Below, piece by piece: positions 43,337-51,344 of a DNA stretch of 64,000 nt (position 1 is the stretch's first letter; the number at the start of each line of letters is the position of its first letter). The notes below the pieces were generated by a model. It made no database searches, was not told the DNA's origin, and saw only the letters and a list, made by a program, of their open reading frames with translations. The DNA is taken from positions 1-64,000 of the forward strand of contig NZ_LVJI01000024.1 of assembly GCF_001637225.1 (NCBI RefSeq), in the 5' to 3' direction. Source of the DNA: Paenibacillus antarcticus. Its GTDB lineage: Bacteria > Bacillota > Bacilli > Paenibacillales > Paenibacillaceae. Made by a program: the position numbers and the translations under genes.

Positions 43337-43987
43337 ATGACGAATGGAGTATTGCAAGTGGAGAAGGATTTCAATGCGGTGATTAACGAGCGACATTCAG
43401 TAAGAAAGTATGATTCTTCTTGGAAAATTTCACAAGAGGAAATCAATGAGATTTTGTCTGATGCAATTCTGGCACCTTCTTCTTCTAACCTTCAACCATG
43501 GAGATTTATCGTTATTCAAGACCAAAGTTTAAAGGAACAGTTGCTTCCTATTGCTAATAATCAACAACAAATCGTTGATGCTTCCGCTGTGATTGCAGTG
43601 ATTGGTGATTTAAATGCTTATGAGAATGTGGAGAAGATTCATGGCATAGCAGTAGATGCAGGCGTGATGACACCTGAGATCAAAGATATGATGGTGACGA
43701 ACACGATGAAGGTATATCCAAACGTAGGTGCTGAGAAACTTAAAGAGATTGCATTGGTTGATGGAGGTTTGGTATCGATGCAACTTATGTTGGCTGCAAA
43801 AGCTAAAGGATATGACACGGTACCTATGGGTGGTTATAACGCTGTTCAGTTCAAAGAATTGTTTAATATTTCGGATCGTTATACGACCGTGATGTTAATT
43901 GCATTGGGGAAAGCAGCAGTAGAAGGCCGTCCAAGCGTACGTTTGCCGCTCGAGGATGTAACTTCCTGGAACGAATTTAAGAATTAA
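43337..43987 (+). CDS. Nitroreductase-family flavoprotein
   Basis: 216 aa FMN-dependent oxidoreductase. N-terminal RHSVRKYD (FMN phosphate contact), LAPSSSNLQPWRFIV, and the C-terminal half GYDTVPMGGYN and VMLIALGKAAVEGRPSVRLPLEDV, similar to YdgI/YfkO-type NAD(P)H nitroreductases. Such proteins reduce quinones, nitro groups or azo dyes. TATGGAGGAAATACA precedes ATG. The upstream Rrf2 regulator with cysteines suggests induction by electrophile or redox stress, an inference from position. Confidence 0.9.
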   Translation: MTNGVLQVEKDFNAVINERHSVRKYDSSWKISQEEINEILSDAILAPSSSNLQPWRFIVIQDQSLKEQLLPIANNQQQIVDASAVIAVIGDLNAYENVEKIHGIAVDAGVMTPEIKDMMVTNTMKVYPNVGAEKLKEIALVDGGLVSMQLMLAAKAKGYDTVPMGGYNAVQFKELFNISDRYTTVMLIALGKAAVEGRPSVRLPLEDVTSWNEFKN

Positions 43988-44010
43988 AGTAGTGTTAATA
44001 AATAAACGAT

Positions 44011-44064
44011 AAACCCTAGAAATCCCCGACGATGATAACTTCTCGTCAGGGATTTCTAGGGTTT
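44011..44064. terminator. Bidirectional terminator
   Basis: 16-bp stem AAACCCTAGAAATCCC with its complement plus inner GACGA/TCGTC, between converging nitroreductase and degV. Confidence 0.92.
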
Positions 44065-44076
44065 AAGTTATGTATT

Positions 44077-44928
44077 CTAATTAACGGTTTTTGAGTACAT
44101 AATGCCGATTGTGTGTGGTCCGCAATGACTACATACGACACAGCCTGCGCTGGACAGGGTTACCGTAGCTTGTGTGTACTCTTGCAGACGGGCTTGCATA
44201 ACAAGGGCATCTTCTTCAGCCAAGGAGTGAACGACCATAATATGGTCATGATCCATAAGATCTTTCTTTTCTAGCGCGTTCTGTAATAACTGTTCTACAG
44301 CTTTTTCACGTTTGCCGCGAACACGATTAGCCGGTATCATTTTACCTTCAGAAACTTTAATAACTGGACGAATCTTTAGCAGACTTCCGATGAGGTTCTG
44401 CATGCCTGAGCAGCGTCCACCTTTATAGAGATATTCTAGCGTATCAACAACAAACTCGGTTTCAATCTCAGGCCGTACAGCTTCTAGAAGTGTAATAATC
44501 TCTCCCAAGGAATGACCGGCTTCACGTGCTTTGATGGCTTTCATAATTAAGAGTCCAATGGCAGAAGATAAATTTAATGAATCAAACACTGCAATCTGGT
44601 CTGATGGATACTCTTCAGCTGCAATGCGAGCATTCTGATATGTTGAGGAGAGTTCTGAAGAGAGGCTAATAAAAAGAATTTGCTCTCCTCGTTCTATATG
44701 TGGGGTGAAGGCTCTCATGAAATCAGCTGGAGAAGGCGCCGCTGTCTTAGGTAAATCGGCATTCTGATCAACTCTCTTATAGAGATCAACCGGGGTAATA
44801 TCTAATCCATCTCGTAATGACTGTTCTCCGAATATTACGTATAAGGGTATGATACCAATGTCGTATTGTTCAATCCATGATGTAGGTAGATCACTTGTAC
44901 TGTCAGCAAATATTTTAATAGTTGGCAT
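44077..44928 (-). CDS. DegV-family fatty-acid-binding protein
   Basis: 283 aa. The N-terminal ADSTSDLP and LRDGLDITPVDLYKRV, SLSSELSSTYQNA, and TLEYLYKGGRCSGMQNLIGSLLKIRPVIKVSEG are diagnostic for DegV/FakB. Family members bind a fatty acid for phosphorylation by FakA and feed phospholipid synthesis. C-terminal CVVCSHCGPHTIGI has an unusual CxxCxxC cluster just before the usual HxGP segment, which might bind metal. No fakA adjacent. Confidence 0.92.
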   Translation of the reverse strand: MPTIKIFADSTSDLPTSWIEQYDIGIIPLYVIFGEQSLRDGLDITPVDLYKRVDQNADLPKTAAPSPADFMRAFTPHIERGEQILFISLSSELSSTYQNARIAAEEYPSDQIAVFDSLNLSSAIGLLIMKAIKAREAGHSLGEIITLLEAVRPEIETEFVVDTLEYLYKGGRCSGMQNLIGSLLKIRPVIKVSEGKMIPANRVRGKREKAVEQLLQNALEKKDLMDHDHIMVVHSLAEEDALVMQARLQEYTQATVTLSSAGCVVCSHCGPHTIGIMYSKTVN

Positions 44929-44957
44929 GTGGTAGTAATCTCCCTTAATCGTGTTTA

Positions 44958-45371
44958 TTATATTGTAGCGTTTACAACAGCAATCACAAAAAATATAGCT
45001 AAACTTAGCAAAATAGCGGCATTCATAATCAAACCTAAGATTGCGAATATTTTCTTTCTTTTTTTCAATGATACCCCAACAATCCCCAAAATGACACCAA
45101 TTAAGTTCATTAATAGGAACAAGATGACGATCGACCCTGCAACACCTAATTTTTCAACCATTTCTTCGGTAGGGGCAGTAAGTTCTTCATTAAGATAGGG
45201 TGTCATTAGGGAGCCGATGAGGGCGACAGATGCAATATAACCTAATAAACTAATCATACAAAGAATAAAAGATGCAATTCCTGGACCCGAGTGCTTTAAA
45301 ATAATAGGTGCAGGAAGTGGGTTAAAGAATGAACCTTCTTCAACGGTATGCTGTGGTTCATTTGAATCCAT
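44958..45371 (-). CDS. DUF4190-like small membrane protein
   Basis: 137 aa with three hydrophobic segments (about 30-55, 75-100, 112-135). The pattern GIASFILCMISLLGYIASVALIG ... GVILGIVGVSLKKRKKIFAILGLIMNAA resembles DUF4190 proteins, whose role is unknown. ATG 45371 is chosen after AAGGAGAG; the frame extends upstream over the start region of the divergent gene without support. Confidence 0.72.
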   Translation of the reverse strand: MDSNEPQHTVEEGSFFNPLPAPIILKHSGPGIASFILCMISLLGYIASVALIGSLMTPYLNEELTAPTEEMVEKLGVAGSIVILFLLMNLIGVILGIVGVSLKKRKKIFAILGLIMNAAILLSLAIFFVIAVVNATI

Positions 45372-45539
45372 GGTTGATCTCTCCTTAGAAATATTCAAGA
45401 TACTATAACTCTTCCATATTTGGATGGAAAAATCAAGGATTGCTATCTGATTTGGCGGGGAATACCAAGTGGTAAACAAGTAGGCTATGCGTTATCATTA
45501 CGTAAGAGAATCAGATTTATGATAAAGGAGATGGATGAA

Positions 45540-45923
45540 TTGCAACGGACATTTGCAAAGTGGGGAGCAATCTTGATGGCACTATCGGTGGCGATCGGGG
45601 CTTTTGGAGCGCACTTATTAGAGCCCAAAATAGGTGCAGATGCCATAGGAGTATATGAAACAGGTGTTCATTATCATATGATCCATGCACTTGGTCTTCT
45701 AATGATTAGTTTAACTGTAGGTCAGATTGGTGAATCGAAAAGTCTTAAATGGGCCGGGTGGTTATTAGTAGCGGGAATTATATTGTTCTCAGGAAGCCTT
45801 TATGTACTTAGTATTACGGGGATTAAAGTACTTGGGGCCATTACACCATTAGGTGGTGTAGCTTTCATCGCAGGCTGGTTATGTTATTTATCAGCTTTCT
45901 TACGATCCAAAAAAGTTTCATAA
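45540..45923 (+). CDS. DUF423 family membrane protein
   Basis: 127 aa with four membrane helices. FAKWGAILMALSVAIGAFGAHLLEP, YETGVHYHMIHALGLLMI and LYVLSITGIKVLGAITPLGGVAFIAGW are the DUF423 hallmarks (YwdK/YgdD-like). No function established. TTG 45540 fits the family N-terminus and lies 9 nt after AAAGGAG. Confidence 0.87.
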   Translation: MQRTFAKWGAILMALSVAIGAFGAHLLEPKIGADAIGVYETGVHYHMIHALGLLMISLTVGQIGESKSLKWAGWLLVAGIILFSGSLYVLSITGIKVLGAITPLGGVAFIAGWLCYLSAFLRSKKVS

Positions 45924-45931
45924 TAGAGATC

Positions 45932-45962
45932 AAAAAAAGAGGACTCTCGAGTCCTCTTTTTT
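45932..45962. terminator. Bidirectional terminator
   Basis: AAAAAAGAGGACT and AGTCCTCTTTTTT around CTCG. Right arm ends in T6. Confidence 0.92.
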
Positions 45963-46521
45963 AATCCGTAAATGCATCAATTTCGTTCAGCATAAATGAA
46001 TATACTTGTTTCTCATCTACATGGTAAACGTTAATGAACTGTTGTTCTTCATCAAAATTCAATATCCTGCAAGGGATTTCCATGTGTTGACCCTTGCGAT
46101 TGGCAGTCAAACGTACTAGACGGTTGTCATTAATACAGGATTTAATCCATACCCTAGGATCTTCACTATGATTTGATACTGGATTTTTGGTTTTTGGAAT
46201 TAAGATTGGTTCTTGAGTTAGTGAGTTCTTTAATCTGGATTGCACGATTTCCTTTCCAGTTTTACCACCTAGTGTGGTTTTGGAAAGATGTTGCTGTGTA
46301 GATTCTATTTTGGAAAGGGAATTCTTTTTCTTAGATTGAAGAAGAGAATCTATGATTTCGCCTAACTCTATTCCGGATTGGATTCGAAAATCCATCACTT
46401 GGTTGTTACCATTCATCATTTCAATTAACGATTGAAGCGCACGAGCATTGGATTCATTTTTAATTAAAATGTCGACTTTGAATAAATATCCTAGGTCCTC
46501 TTTATGTAGTTTGTTATTCAT
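45961..46521 (-). CDS. Hypothetical protein
   Basis: 186 aa, soluble, basic. I do not recognise a family. An N-terminal helical part (about 1-65, with LFKVDILIKNESNARALQSLIEMM) leads to a low-complexity Lys/Ser/Thr-rich linker (about 66-120). The C-terminal part is a compact beta-rich segment (RLVRLTANRKGQHMEIPCRILNFDEEQQFINVYHVDEKQVYSFMLNEIDAF in outline) that recalls an SH3- or Sm-like barrel as seen in WYL-type domains. Good ribosome binding site GGGGGAACT, so expressed. Monocistronic. Confidence 0.65.
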   Translation of the reverse strand: MNNKLHKEDLGYLFKVDILIKNESNARALQSLIEMMNGNNQVMDFRIQSGIELGEIIDSLLQSKKKNSLSKIESTQQHLSKTTLGGKTGKEIVQSRLKNSLTQEPILIPKTKNPVSNHSEDPRVWIKSCINDNRLVRLTANRKGQHMEIPCRILNFDEEQQFINVYHVDEKQVYSFMLNEIDAFTD

Positions 46522-46654
46522 AGTTCCCCCAACCTGTCAGTTAAATCTTAGCTATGTTATAAACTATACCATTATAATGGGGAGAAAAATAGTCCTTATG
46601 TCGTAGGTCTAATGTGGATTTTATTGTGTATTCGACAAATTTCTCATAATGTTG

Positions 46655-46840
46655 TAGACATCCCAAAGACCTGAGATTGAATACACATAATGTTGAGATA
46701 GATGTGAGGAGGTGTCCTCCATGATTATTATTGTGCCTATTGTTATTGGGGGTATAACCGTGACTGGAGTTAAAGTAAAACTCCCCAAAACGACGCTTCT
46801 GGCCACCAATACTCCTAATGGATATATTATGTGTGGTGCA
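46655..46840 (+). repeat. Direct repeat, copy A (DUF1805 gene start)
   Basis: About 185 bp matching 47533-47717 at roughly 90 %. In the first 120 coding bases I count about ten mismatches. It includes leader, ribosome binding site and the first 40 codons. Confidence 0.9.
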
Positions 46841-46852
46841 CATAATATGTAG
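46721..46852 (+). pseudogene. Truncated duplicate of the DUF1805 gene
   Basis: A 43-codon frame that copies the first 40 residues of the intact gene at 47598 (IVPIVIGGITVTGVKVKLPK against IVPIVIEGITVTGVEVKLPK) with the same GAGGAGGTGTCCT site. It then breaks off into HNM and a stop. The break falls in a hairpin, TATTATGTG / CACATAATA (46825-46847). The C-terminal 60 residues are absent. It may still be translated into a short peptide, but it cannot form the full fold. Confidence 0.85.
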
Positions 46853-47311
46853 TAATTTAGTGGTATCTTGAAATGTTATTGTGAAGGCATTAACTCTATT
46901 GGGACAAGCATTTGGTGAATATTTAATATTAATTTAAGTTCATTATTTATAATTGAAATTAAGCGAAATCCACTATGTATTATAACCGCATCTGTGACTT
47001 TGTGACCAAACCTGCGATCATTAGGTTGAGTAAATATGTAACAAACTCGAACTATTCTATTATCACATGTATGGTAAAATAATCACACGTAATGACAACG
47101 AAGTGAAAATTAAAATTTAGATTCATTTTTAGGGTAAGTTCTTGAGTGTGCGGATCATGGATTTAATGTTTCGGTTTAAAAATTTAGTGCAACTATAGAG
47201 GTTAAGAGGTAATGTATATTGTCGAATTTGTTATTAAACTGGGCCAAGGAAAACCTGATTTTATGTATAATAGAAATTTTTTTTACAGAGAGGAAACTAT
47301 AAATAACTGAG
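46853..47311. other. AT-rich unique spacer
   Basis: About 460 bp between the truncated copy and the small-peptide unit. I find no convincing gene. TATAAT at 47266 is a possible -10 for the small gene, with no good -35 box. Confidence 0.4.
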
Positions 47312-47323
47312 CGTAGTGATGGA
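47312..47323 (+). repeat. Inverted repeat, left arm
   Basis: CGTAGTGATGGA, the exact inverse complement of 47499-47510. The two arms bracket 175 bp that hold the 30-residue gene. Confidence 0.75.
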
Positions 47324-47358
47324 GTAGTGAGCTACTAACAACAAGAGGAGGAAACAGC

Positions 47359-47451
47359 ATGAGTTCTGTAATGTTTGTTGCGGGTTGGGCTTTAACTGGA
47401 ATTTGCATTGGTGGTTTAATTGTTGTATTTAAATCTAGATTTAAGAAGTAA
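47359..47451 (+). CDS. Single-helix membrane peptide, 30 residues
   Basis: ATG after the strong site GAGGAGGAAACAGC; 30 codons and TAA. The product is one hydrophobic helix (VMFVAGWALTGICIGGLIVVF) ending in a basic tail (KSRFKK), a single-pass small membrane protein with the tail probably inside. No family recognised. It is bracketed by a 12-bp inverted repeat and lies between the truncated and intact DUF1805 copies. The strong ribosome binding site and clean topology argue for a real gene; function cannot be inferred. Confidence 0.65.
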   Translation: MSSVMFVAGWALTGICIGGLIVVFKSRFKK

Positions 47452-47498
47452 GAAGTATTATAAATCACGGATTTCATGTGGAAAGGATAGACATAAGT

Positions 47499-47510
47499 TC
47501 CATCACTACG
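47499..47510 (+). repeat. Inverted repeat, right arm
   Basis: TCCATCACTACG, complement of the left arm at 47312. Confidence 0.75.
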
Positions 47511-47532
47511 ATAGTAACTTCTTATTATAACA

Positions 47533-47717
47533 TAGACACCCTCTGACCTCGAATTGAATACACATAATGTTGAGATAGATGTGAGGAGGTGTCCTGCATG
47601 ATTAATATTGTGCCTATTGTTATCGAGGGTATAACCGTGACTGGGGTTGAAGTAAAACTCCCCAAAACGACGCTTCTGACCATTAATACTCCTAAAGGAT
47701 ATATTATGTGTGGTGCT
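47533..47717 (+). repeat. Direct repeat, copy B
   Basis: Counterpart of 46655-46840; covers leader and 5' part of the intact DUF1805 gene. Confidence 0.9.
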
Positions 47718-47900
47718 CTGGATATTGGTCTATTAAATGAAAGGCTTTCCGATCGCCAGATCATTGCTGGGAGAGCTGTAGGTGTGAAAACACTGCAAGA
47801 ATTACTGGATGCACCACTTGAATCCGTTACCTATGAGGCAGAGAAGTTGGGTATAACCCCTGGAATATCCGGAAGAGATGCTTTGCAAAAGATGTTCTAA
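47598..47900 (+). CDS. yunC: DUF1805 (YunC-like) protein
   Basis: 100 aa. Sequence VPIVIEGITVTGVEVKLPKTTLL, GYIMCGALDIGLLNERLSDRQIIAGRAVGVKTLQELLDAPLESVTYEAEKLGI fits the DUF1805/YunC family, a small alpha-beta protein without known activity. ATG 47598 follows GAGGAGG at 8 nt. In B. subtilis yunC and yunD are neighbours; here a yunD homologue lies 12 kb away at 59.7 kb. Confidence 0.87.
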   Translation: MINIVPIVIEGITVTGVEVKLPKTTLLTINTPKGYIMCGALDIGLLNERLSDRQIIAGRAVGVKTLQELLDAPLESVTYEAEKLGITPGISGRDALQKMF

Positions 47901-47913
47901 AGAAGCGATATGT

Positions 47914-47948
47914 AAAAAGACCAATTCGATTGTCGAATTGGTCTTTTT
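47914..47948. terminator. Bidirectional terminator
   Basis: AAAAGACCAATTCG and its inverse around ATTG, with T5 on the right, between converging DUF1805 gene and mtnA. Confidence 0.93.
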
Positions 47949-47986
47949 ACTTTATTTGTGATTATCTTTGATTTCATTCAGATGAA

Positions 47987-49078
47987 TTATTTTGAAAAAA
48001 TAGCAGCTAGATTTTCGTTGTAAGGCGCTTGAATAATGCCTTTTTCAGTAATGATGGCCGTTACATATTCATTCGGAGTGACATCGAAGGCAGGGTTAAA
48101 TACTTTAATATCCTGGGGTGCAGTTCGTTTGCCGAACCCTTCGGTTATTTCTTCTGCCGGTCTTTCTTCAATAGGAATCTCATTGCCTGTCTCAGTGTTT
48201 AAATCAATCGTTGAGAGAGGGCAGGCAACATAGAAAGGTATTCCATGCGCTTTGGCGAGTACAGCTACACTGTAGGTACCAATTTTATTACATACATCAC
48301 CGTTAGCTGCAACACGGTCAGTTCCTACGATAACGGCTTGAATCCACCCTTTAGACATCACCATACCAGCCATATTATCGCAGATTAGGGTAACATCAAT
48401 ACCGGCTTGTTGAAGTTCAAATGCAGTTAACCTTGCACCCTGTAGCACGGGACGAGTCTCATCGGCAAACACTTTTAACTTGATTCCTTGTTCGTGTGCA
48501 AGATACATAGGCGCAAGAGCAGTTCCATATTTTGCTGTGGCAAGACCACCTGCATTACAGTGTGTTAGGACGCCCATTCCATCATGGAATAGTGGGAGTG
48601 CGTGTTCACCAATCATGCGACATACTTCTTCATCTTCGGATTGAATAGCTTCAGCTTCCGCAAGAAGCGCGTGGTTGAGTTCAAGCAAGTCATGTCCTTC
48701 TTCGGTAAGTGTTGTAGCTTTGTTCTTCATTCGATCTAGCGCCCAGAAGAGATTCACAGCAGTTGGTCTTGAAGTCGCTAAATATTTGCAGACTTCAAGG
48801 ATTTGATCCAACCAGGTCTGGTTGTCGTTGTGATCTTTACCTAGCTGATTCTGTGAAAAACGAAGAGCACCAAGGACCACACCATATGCAGCTGCGATTC
48901 CTATTGCCGGAGCACCACGTACCTTCATGGTATGAATAGCATCCCATACCTCTTCGGGGGTATACAGATCAAGCATAATAATAGATTCAGGCAGTAATCT
49001 CTGGTCAAGAAGAATTAGTCTGTCATCTCCCCAAGTAAGGGAAGATAAAGGTGCGTTCATTGCATTTGTGGTGGTCAT
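47987..49078 (-). CDS. mtnA: S-methyl-5-thioribose-1-phosphate isomerase
   Basis: Converts MTR-1-P to MTRu-1-P in the methionine salvage pathway. 363 aa, eIF2B-like fold with [33 protein letters not shown] (catalytic Cys), [20 protein letters not shown] and [21 protein letters not shown] (catalytic Asp). Overlaps mtnK by 4 nt (ATGA). Confidence 0.96.
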   Translation of the reverse strand: MTTTNAMNAPLSSLTWGDDRLILLDQRLLPESIIMLDLYTPEEVWDAIHTMKVRGAPAIGIAAAYGVVLGALRFSQNQLGKDHNDNQTWLDQILEVCKYLATSRPTAVNLFWALDRMKNKATTLTEEGHDLLELNHALLAEAEAIQSEDEEVCRMIGEHALPLFHDGMGVLTHCNAGGLATAKYGTALAPMYLAHEQGIKLKVFADETRPVLQGARLTAFELQQAGIDVTLICDNMAGMVMSKGWIQAVIVGTDRVAANGDVCNKIGTYSVAVLAKAHGIPFYVACPLSTIDLNTETGNEIPIEERPAEEITEGFGKRTAPQDIKVFNPAFDVTPNEYVTAIITEKGIIQAPYNENLAAIFSK

Positions 49079-50304
49079 GATGTAGCTCCTTGTCTAGAAG
49101 TTGGATTTGTATCTTGTACAATACGTAGCAATTCTTCAATAGAAGAGATATGCCGGTGATTAAGAATGAGTTGTTTCCCGATGGCTAGTGCTTTGCGTTG
49201 TGCCACCTCTTTCAAATCCACACTTACGATTGTATCAATATCGGCAACGTGAGCCAAGCCTACAATGCGGCGTATTATTTTACACCCTGCAAATCCTACT
49301 GTATCTTGTAGTACACGCGTAATATATAAATCTTGATATCCAGGTGTACGAGCCATAAGATCTTGTACATCTTTATTCCATAATGCTCGGAAGCTAGATT
49401 CAAATTGTTTCCAGACATTCGCCACAGTGAGTAGAAGTTGTGCTTCTTTCTCCTGAACTGCGAGCTCTGAATCATTCCAACCGGGCTGTGCTACATAATT
49501 GAGTATAAGATTAGCAATAACGGCTCCAATATCGAACCCCATCGGACCATAATATGCAAATTCAGGGTCAATCACTTTAGTGGATGTCTGGGTAACAAAG
49601 ATACTACCCGTATGTAAATCCCCGTGTAACAATGCTTGAGATTGGGTTAGAAACTTTTCTCTTAATAAAGCTACTTCTAAATGAAGGTCTAGATTATCAC
49701 GTAAACTCTGCGCTTCATCTTCAATAGTAACAGGATAATTGTTATTGTCTGAAATATGGTAGGGATCCTCAAAGATTAGGTCTTCTGTAATTTTACATAA
49801 ATCCGGATTGATGAATTTTTTGGATTGTTCTTTTTTATCCACAGGGTTTAAGGCTAGATCAGATGTGTAAAAAAGTGTATTGGCTAAGAATTCTCCAATA
49901 TGCTCAGCAAACAAAGGATACTGCTCACCATTGATCAGGCCTTGTCGCATAATGACATGATCACTAAGGTCTTCCATGACGGTGAGTGCGAGCTCTTCAT
50001 CATAAGCGTAGACAATAGGAACGTGTCCAAGGGAGAGATTATGCTGAATTTGAAGCGCTTCTCGTTCTATTCTTGCTCTATCCAATGAAAGGGGCCAAGA
50101 TTCTCCTACGACTTTTGCATAAGGAAGGGCTTGCTTGACAATGATACTCTTAGCAGTGTTTTGGTCACTAATATGAAACACTAAGTTAAGATTTCCGTCA
50201 CCGATTTCACGGCACACGAGATTGGATTCTTCTGAGAAGAAGTTAGGGATTTCTTTGACATATGCAATAGCTTCTTCGTTACTAAAAGGATGATATGTGG
50301 ACAA
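49075..50304 (-). CDS. mtnK: S-methyl-5-thioribose kinase
   Basis: Phosphorylates methylthioribose, the first committed salvage step before MtnA. 409 aa, aminoglycoside-phosphotransferase-like fold: [13 protein letters not shown] (ATP loop), [41 protein letters not shown] (catalytic Asp) and [18 protein letters not shown] (metal Asp). TTG 50304 lies 7 nt after GGAGG; the GTG 9 nt upstream is inside that site. No SAM riboswitch is visible upstream. Confidence 0.95.
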   Translation of the reverse strand: MSTYHPFSNEEAIAYVKEIPNFFSEESNLVCREIGDGNLNLVFHISDQNTAKSIIVKQALPYAKVVGESWPLSLDRARIEREALQIQHNLSLGHVPIVYAYDEELALTVMEDLSDHVIMRQGLINGEQYPLFAEHIGEFLANTLFYTSDLALNPVDKKEQSKKFINPDLCKITEDLIFEDPYHISDNNNYPVTIEDEAQSLRDNLDLHLEVALLREKFLTQSQALLHGDLHTGSIFVTQTSTKVIDPEFAYYGPMGFDIGAVIANLILNYVAQPGWNDSELAVQEKEAQLLLTVANVWKQFESSFRALWNKDVQDLMARTPGYQDLYITRVLQDTVGFAGCKIIRRIVGLAHVADIDTIVSVDLKEVAQRKALAIGKQLILNHRHISSIEELLRIVQDTNPTSRQGATS

Positions 50305-50465
50305 AGGATTCACCTCCGGTAAAATATAAAGAATGTTATCCCTACTCGTTAACTAGGTATAATTTAGTATAACGGAAATAAGACATATTTTGTACACTTA
50401 ATTTGAGAGAAATGTGACCTTTGATGTTTCATCACATAGGTAGAATGGGTAAAGTATAAATAAGC

Positions 50466-50533
50466 AAGCGAGTAACATAGACCGATGATGGAACTAAGAA
50501 ATGATATCCAAATTTAATAACTCGCTTATCTTT
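50466..50533 (+). promoter_or_regulatory. Hairpin with T tract in the dps leader
   Basis: AAGCGAGT (50466) pairs with ACTCGCTT (50520), loop 46 nt, followed by ATCTTTTT. A terminator or attenuator upstream of dps, or the end of a short RNA. I see no T-box or S-box motif in it. Confidence 0.4.
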
Positions 50534-50581
50534 TTATAGGCAGTCTTGTATCACATATTACTGAAAAGGATGGGATTTATC

Positions 50582-51043
50582 ATGGCAAAATCAACTTCAA
50601 CTACACAAAAGACTACATTAGAGCAGGTTCTGAATCAACAAGTTGCGAATTTGAATGTATTGTATGTGAAAGTGCATAACTACCATTGGTATGTGCGCGG
50701 AGATAAATTCTTTACATTACATGTGAAATTCGAAGAATTATATAATGATATTACTTTAAAAATGGATGAGGTTGCTGAACGTCTTCTAACCATTAAGGGA
50801 AGTCCAGTTGCAACAATGAAAGAATTTCTCGATATTACTACAATTCAAGAAGCTGATGGTAAAGAGGATGCAAGTAAGATGGTACAAAATCTGATCGAAG
50901 ATTTTGCTACAGTGGCAGAAGAACTTGAAGAAGGCATTGATCTTGCAGAAAATGCTCATGACCATGTTACTGGAGACATCTTGATTACGATTAAAGGCGA
51001 TTTCGAGAAACATATGTGGATGCTTCGTTCTTTACAGGGTTAA
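50582..51043 (+). CDS. dps: Dps-family ferritin-like DNA-protection protein
   Basis: 153 aa; 12-mer mini-ferritin that oxidises and stores iron and protects DNA from peroxide. Ferroxidase ligands are visible in NYHWYVRGDKFFTLHVKFEELYNDITLKMDEVAER (His, His, Asp, Glu). ATG 50582 follows AAAGGATGGGAT; the frame opens 12 codons earlier without support. Own terminator at 51076. Confidence 0.92.
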   Translation: MAKSTSTTQKTTLEQVLNQQVANLNVLYVKVHNYHWYVRGDKFFTLHVKFEELYNDITLKMDEVAERLLTIKGSPVATMKEFLDITTIQEADGKEDASKMVQNLIEDFATVAEELEEGIDLAENAHDHVTGDILITIKGDFEKHMWMLRSLQG

Positions 51044-51075
51044 TCCAATAGTTAGATACGAACGACCTATTAAGG

Positions 51076-51112
51076 TGGGCTTGGCTGAAATCCTTCAGCC
51101 AGGCCCATTTTC
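51076..51112 (+). terminator. Intrinsic terminator of dps
   Basis: TGGGC-GGCTGAA pairs with TTCAGCC-GGCCCA with small bulges, then TTTTCCTT. Confidence 0.88.
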
Positions 51113-51198
51113 CTTATGAATATATTTTGCAATAATGTGACAAATGTCATAGCGAAAAATGTATATAGGCTTGATTTTAAATAACTTTAGTATAAAAT

Positions 51199-51220
51199 TA
51201 ATGAGAATCATTGAGAATCA
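51199..51220. promoter_or_regulatory. Fur-box-like element upstream of suf
   Basis: TAATGAGAATCATTGAGAAT and following CA contains two overlapping copies of TGAGAATCA(T). The core AATGAGAATCATT resembles classical Fur boxes (GATAATGAGAATCATTATC pattern). It sits just after TATAAA (51191) in the suf leader. Confidence 0.5.
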
Positions 51221-51344
51221 GACGGATTTAGTTTAGAATAAGTATAAACAACTTAAAACATGCTTGAAATTGGAGAGAGACTCTATTTCAAATATAGCTT
51301 TCACTTTAAAGCAAATAATCAAAATAGCGGAGGGAATAATAAAC

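Noticed and set aside
46541-46843. 100-codon minus-strand ORF
   Set aside because: Antisense of the truncated DUF1805 copy; composition (His/Asn-rich) is that of a shadow frame.
50466-50533. T-box leader before dps
   Set aside because: No T-box core sequence and no reason for tRNA control.
50314-50545. Possible SAM (S-box) riboswitch before mtnK
   Set aside because: None of the conserved S-box core segments could be found on the minus strand.
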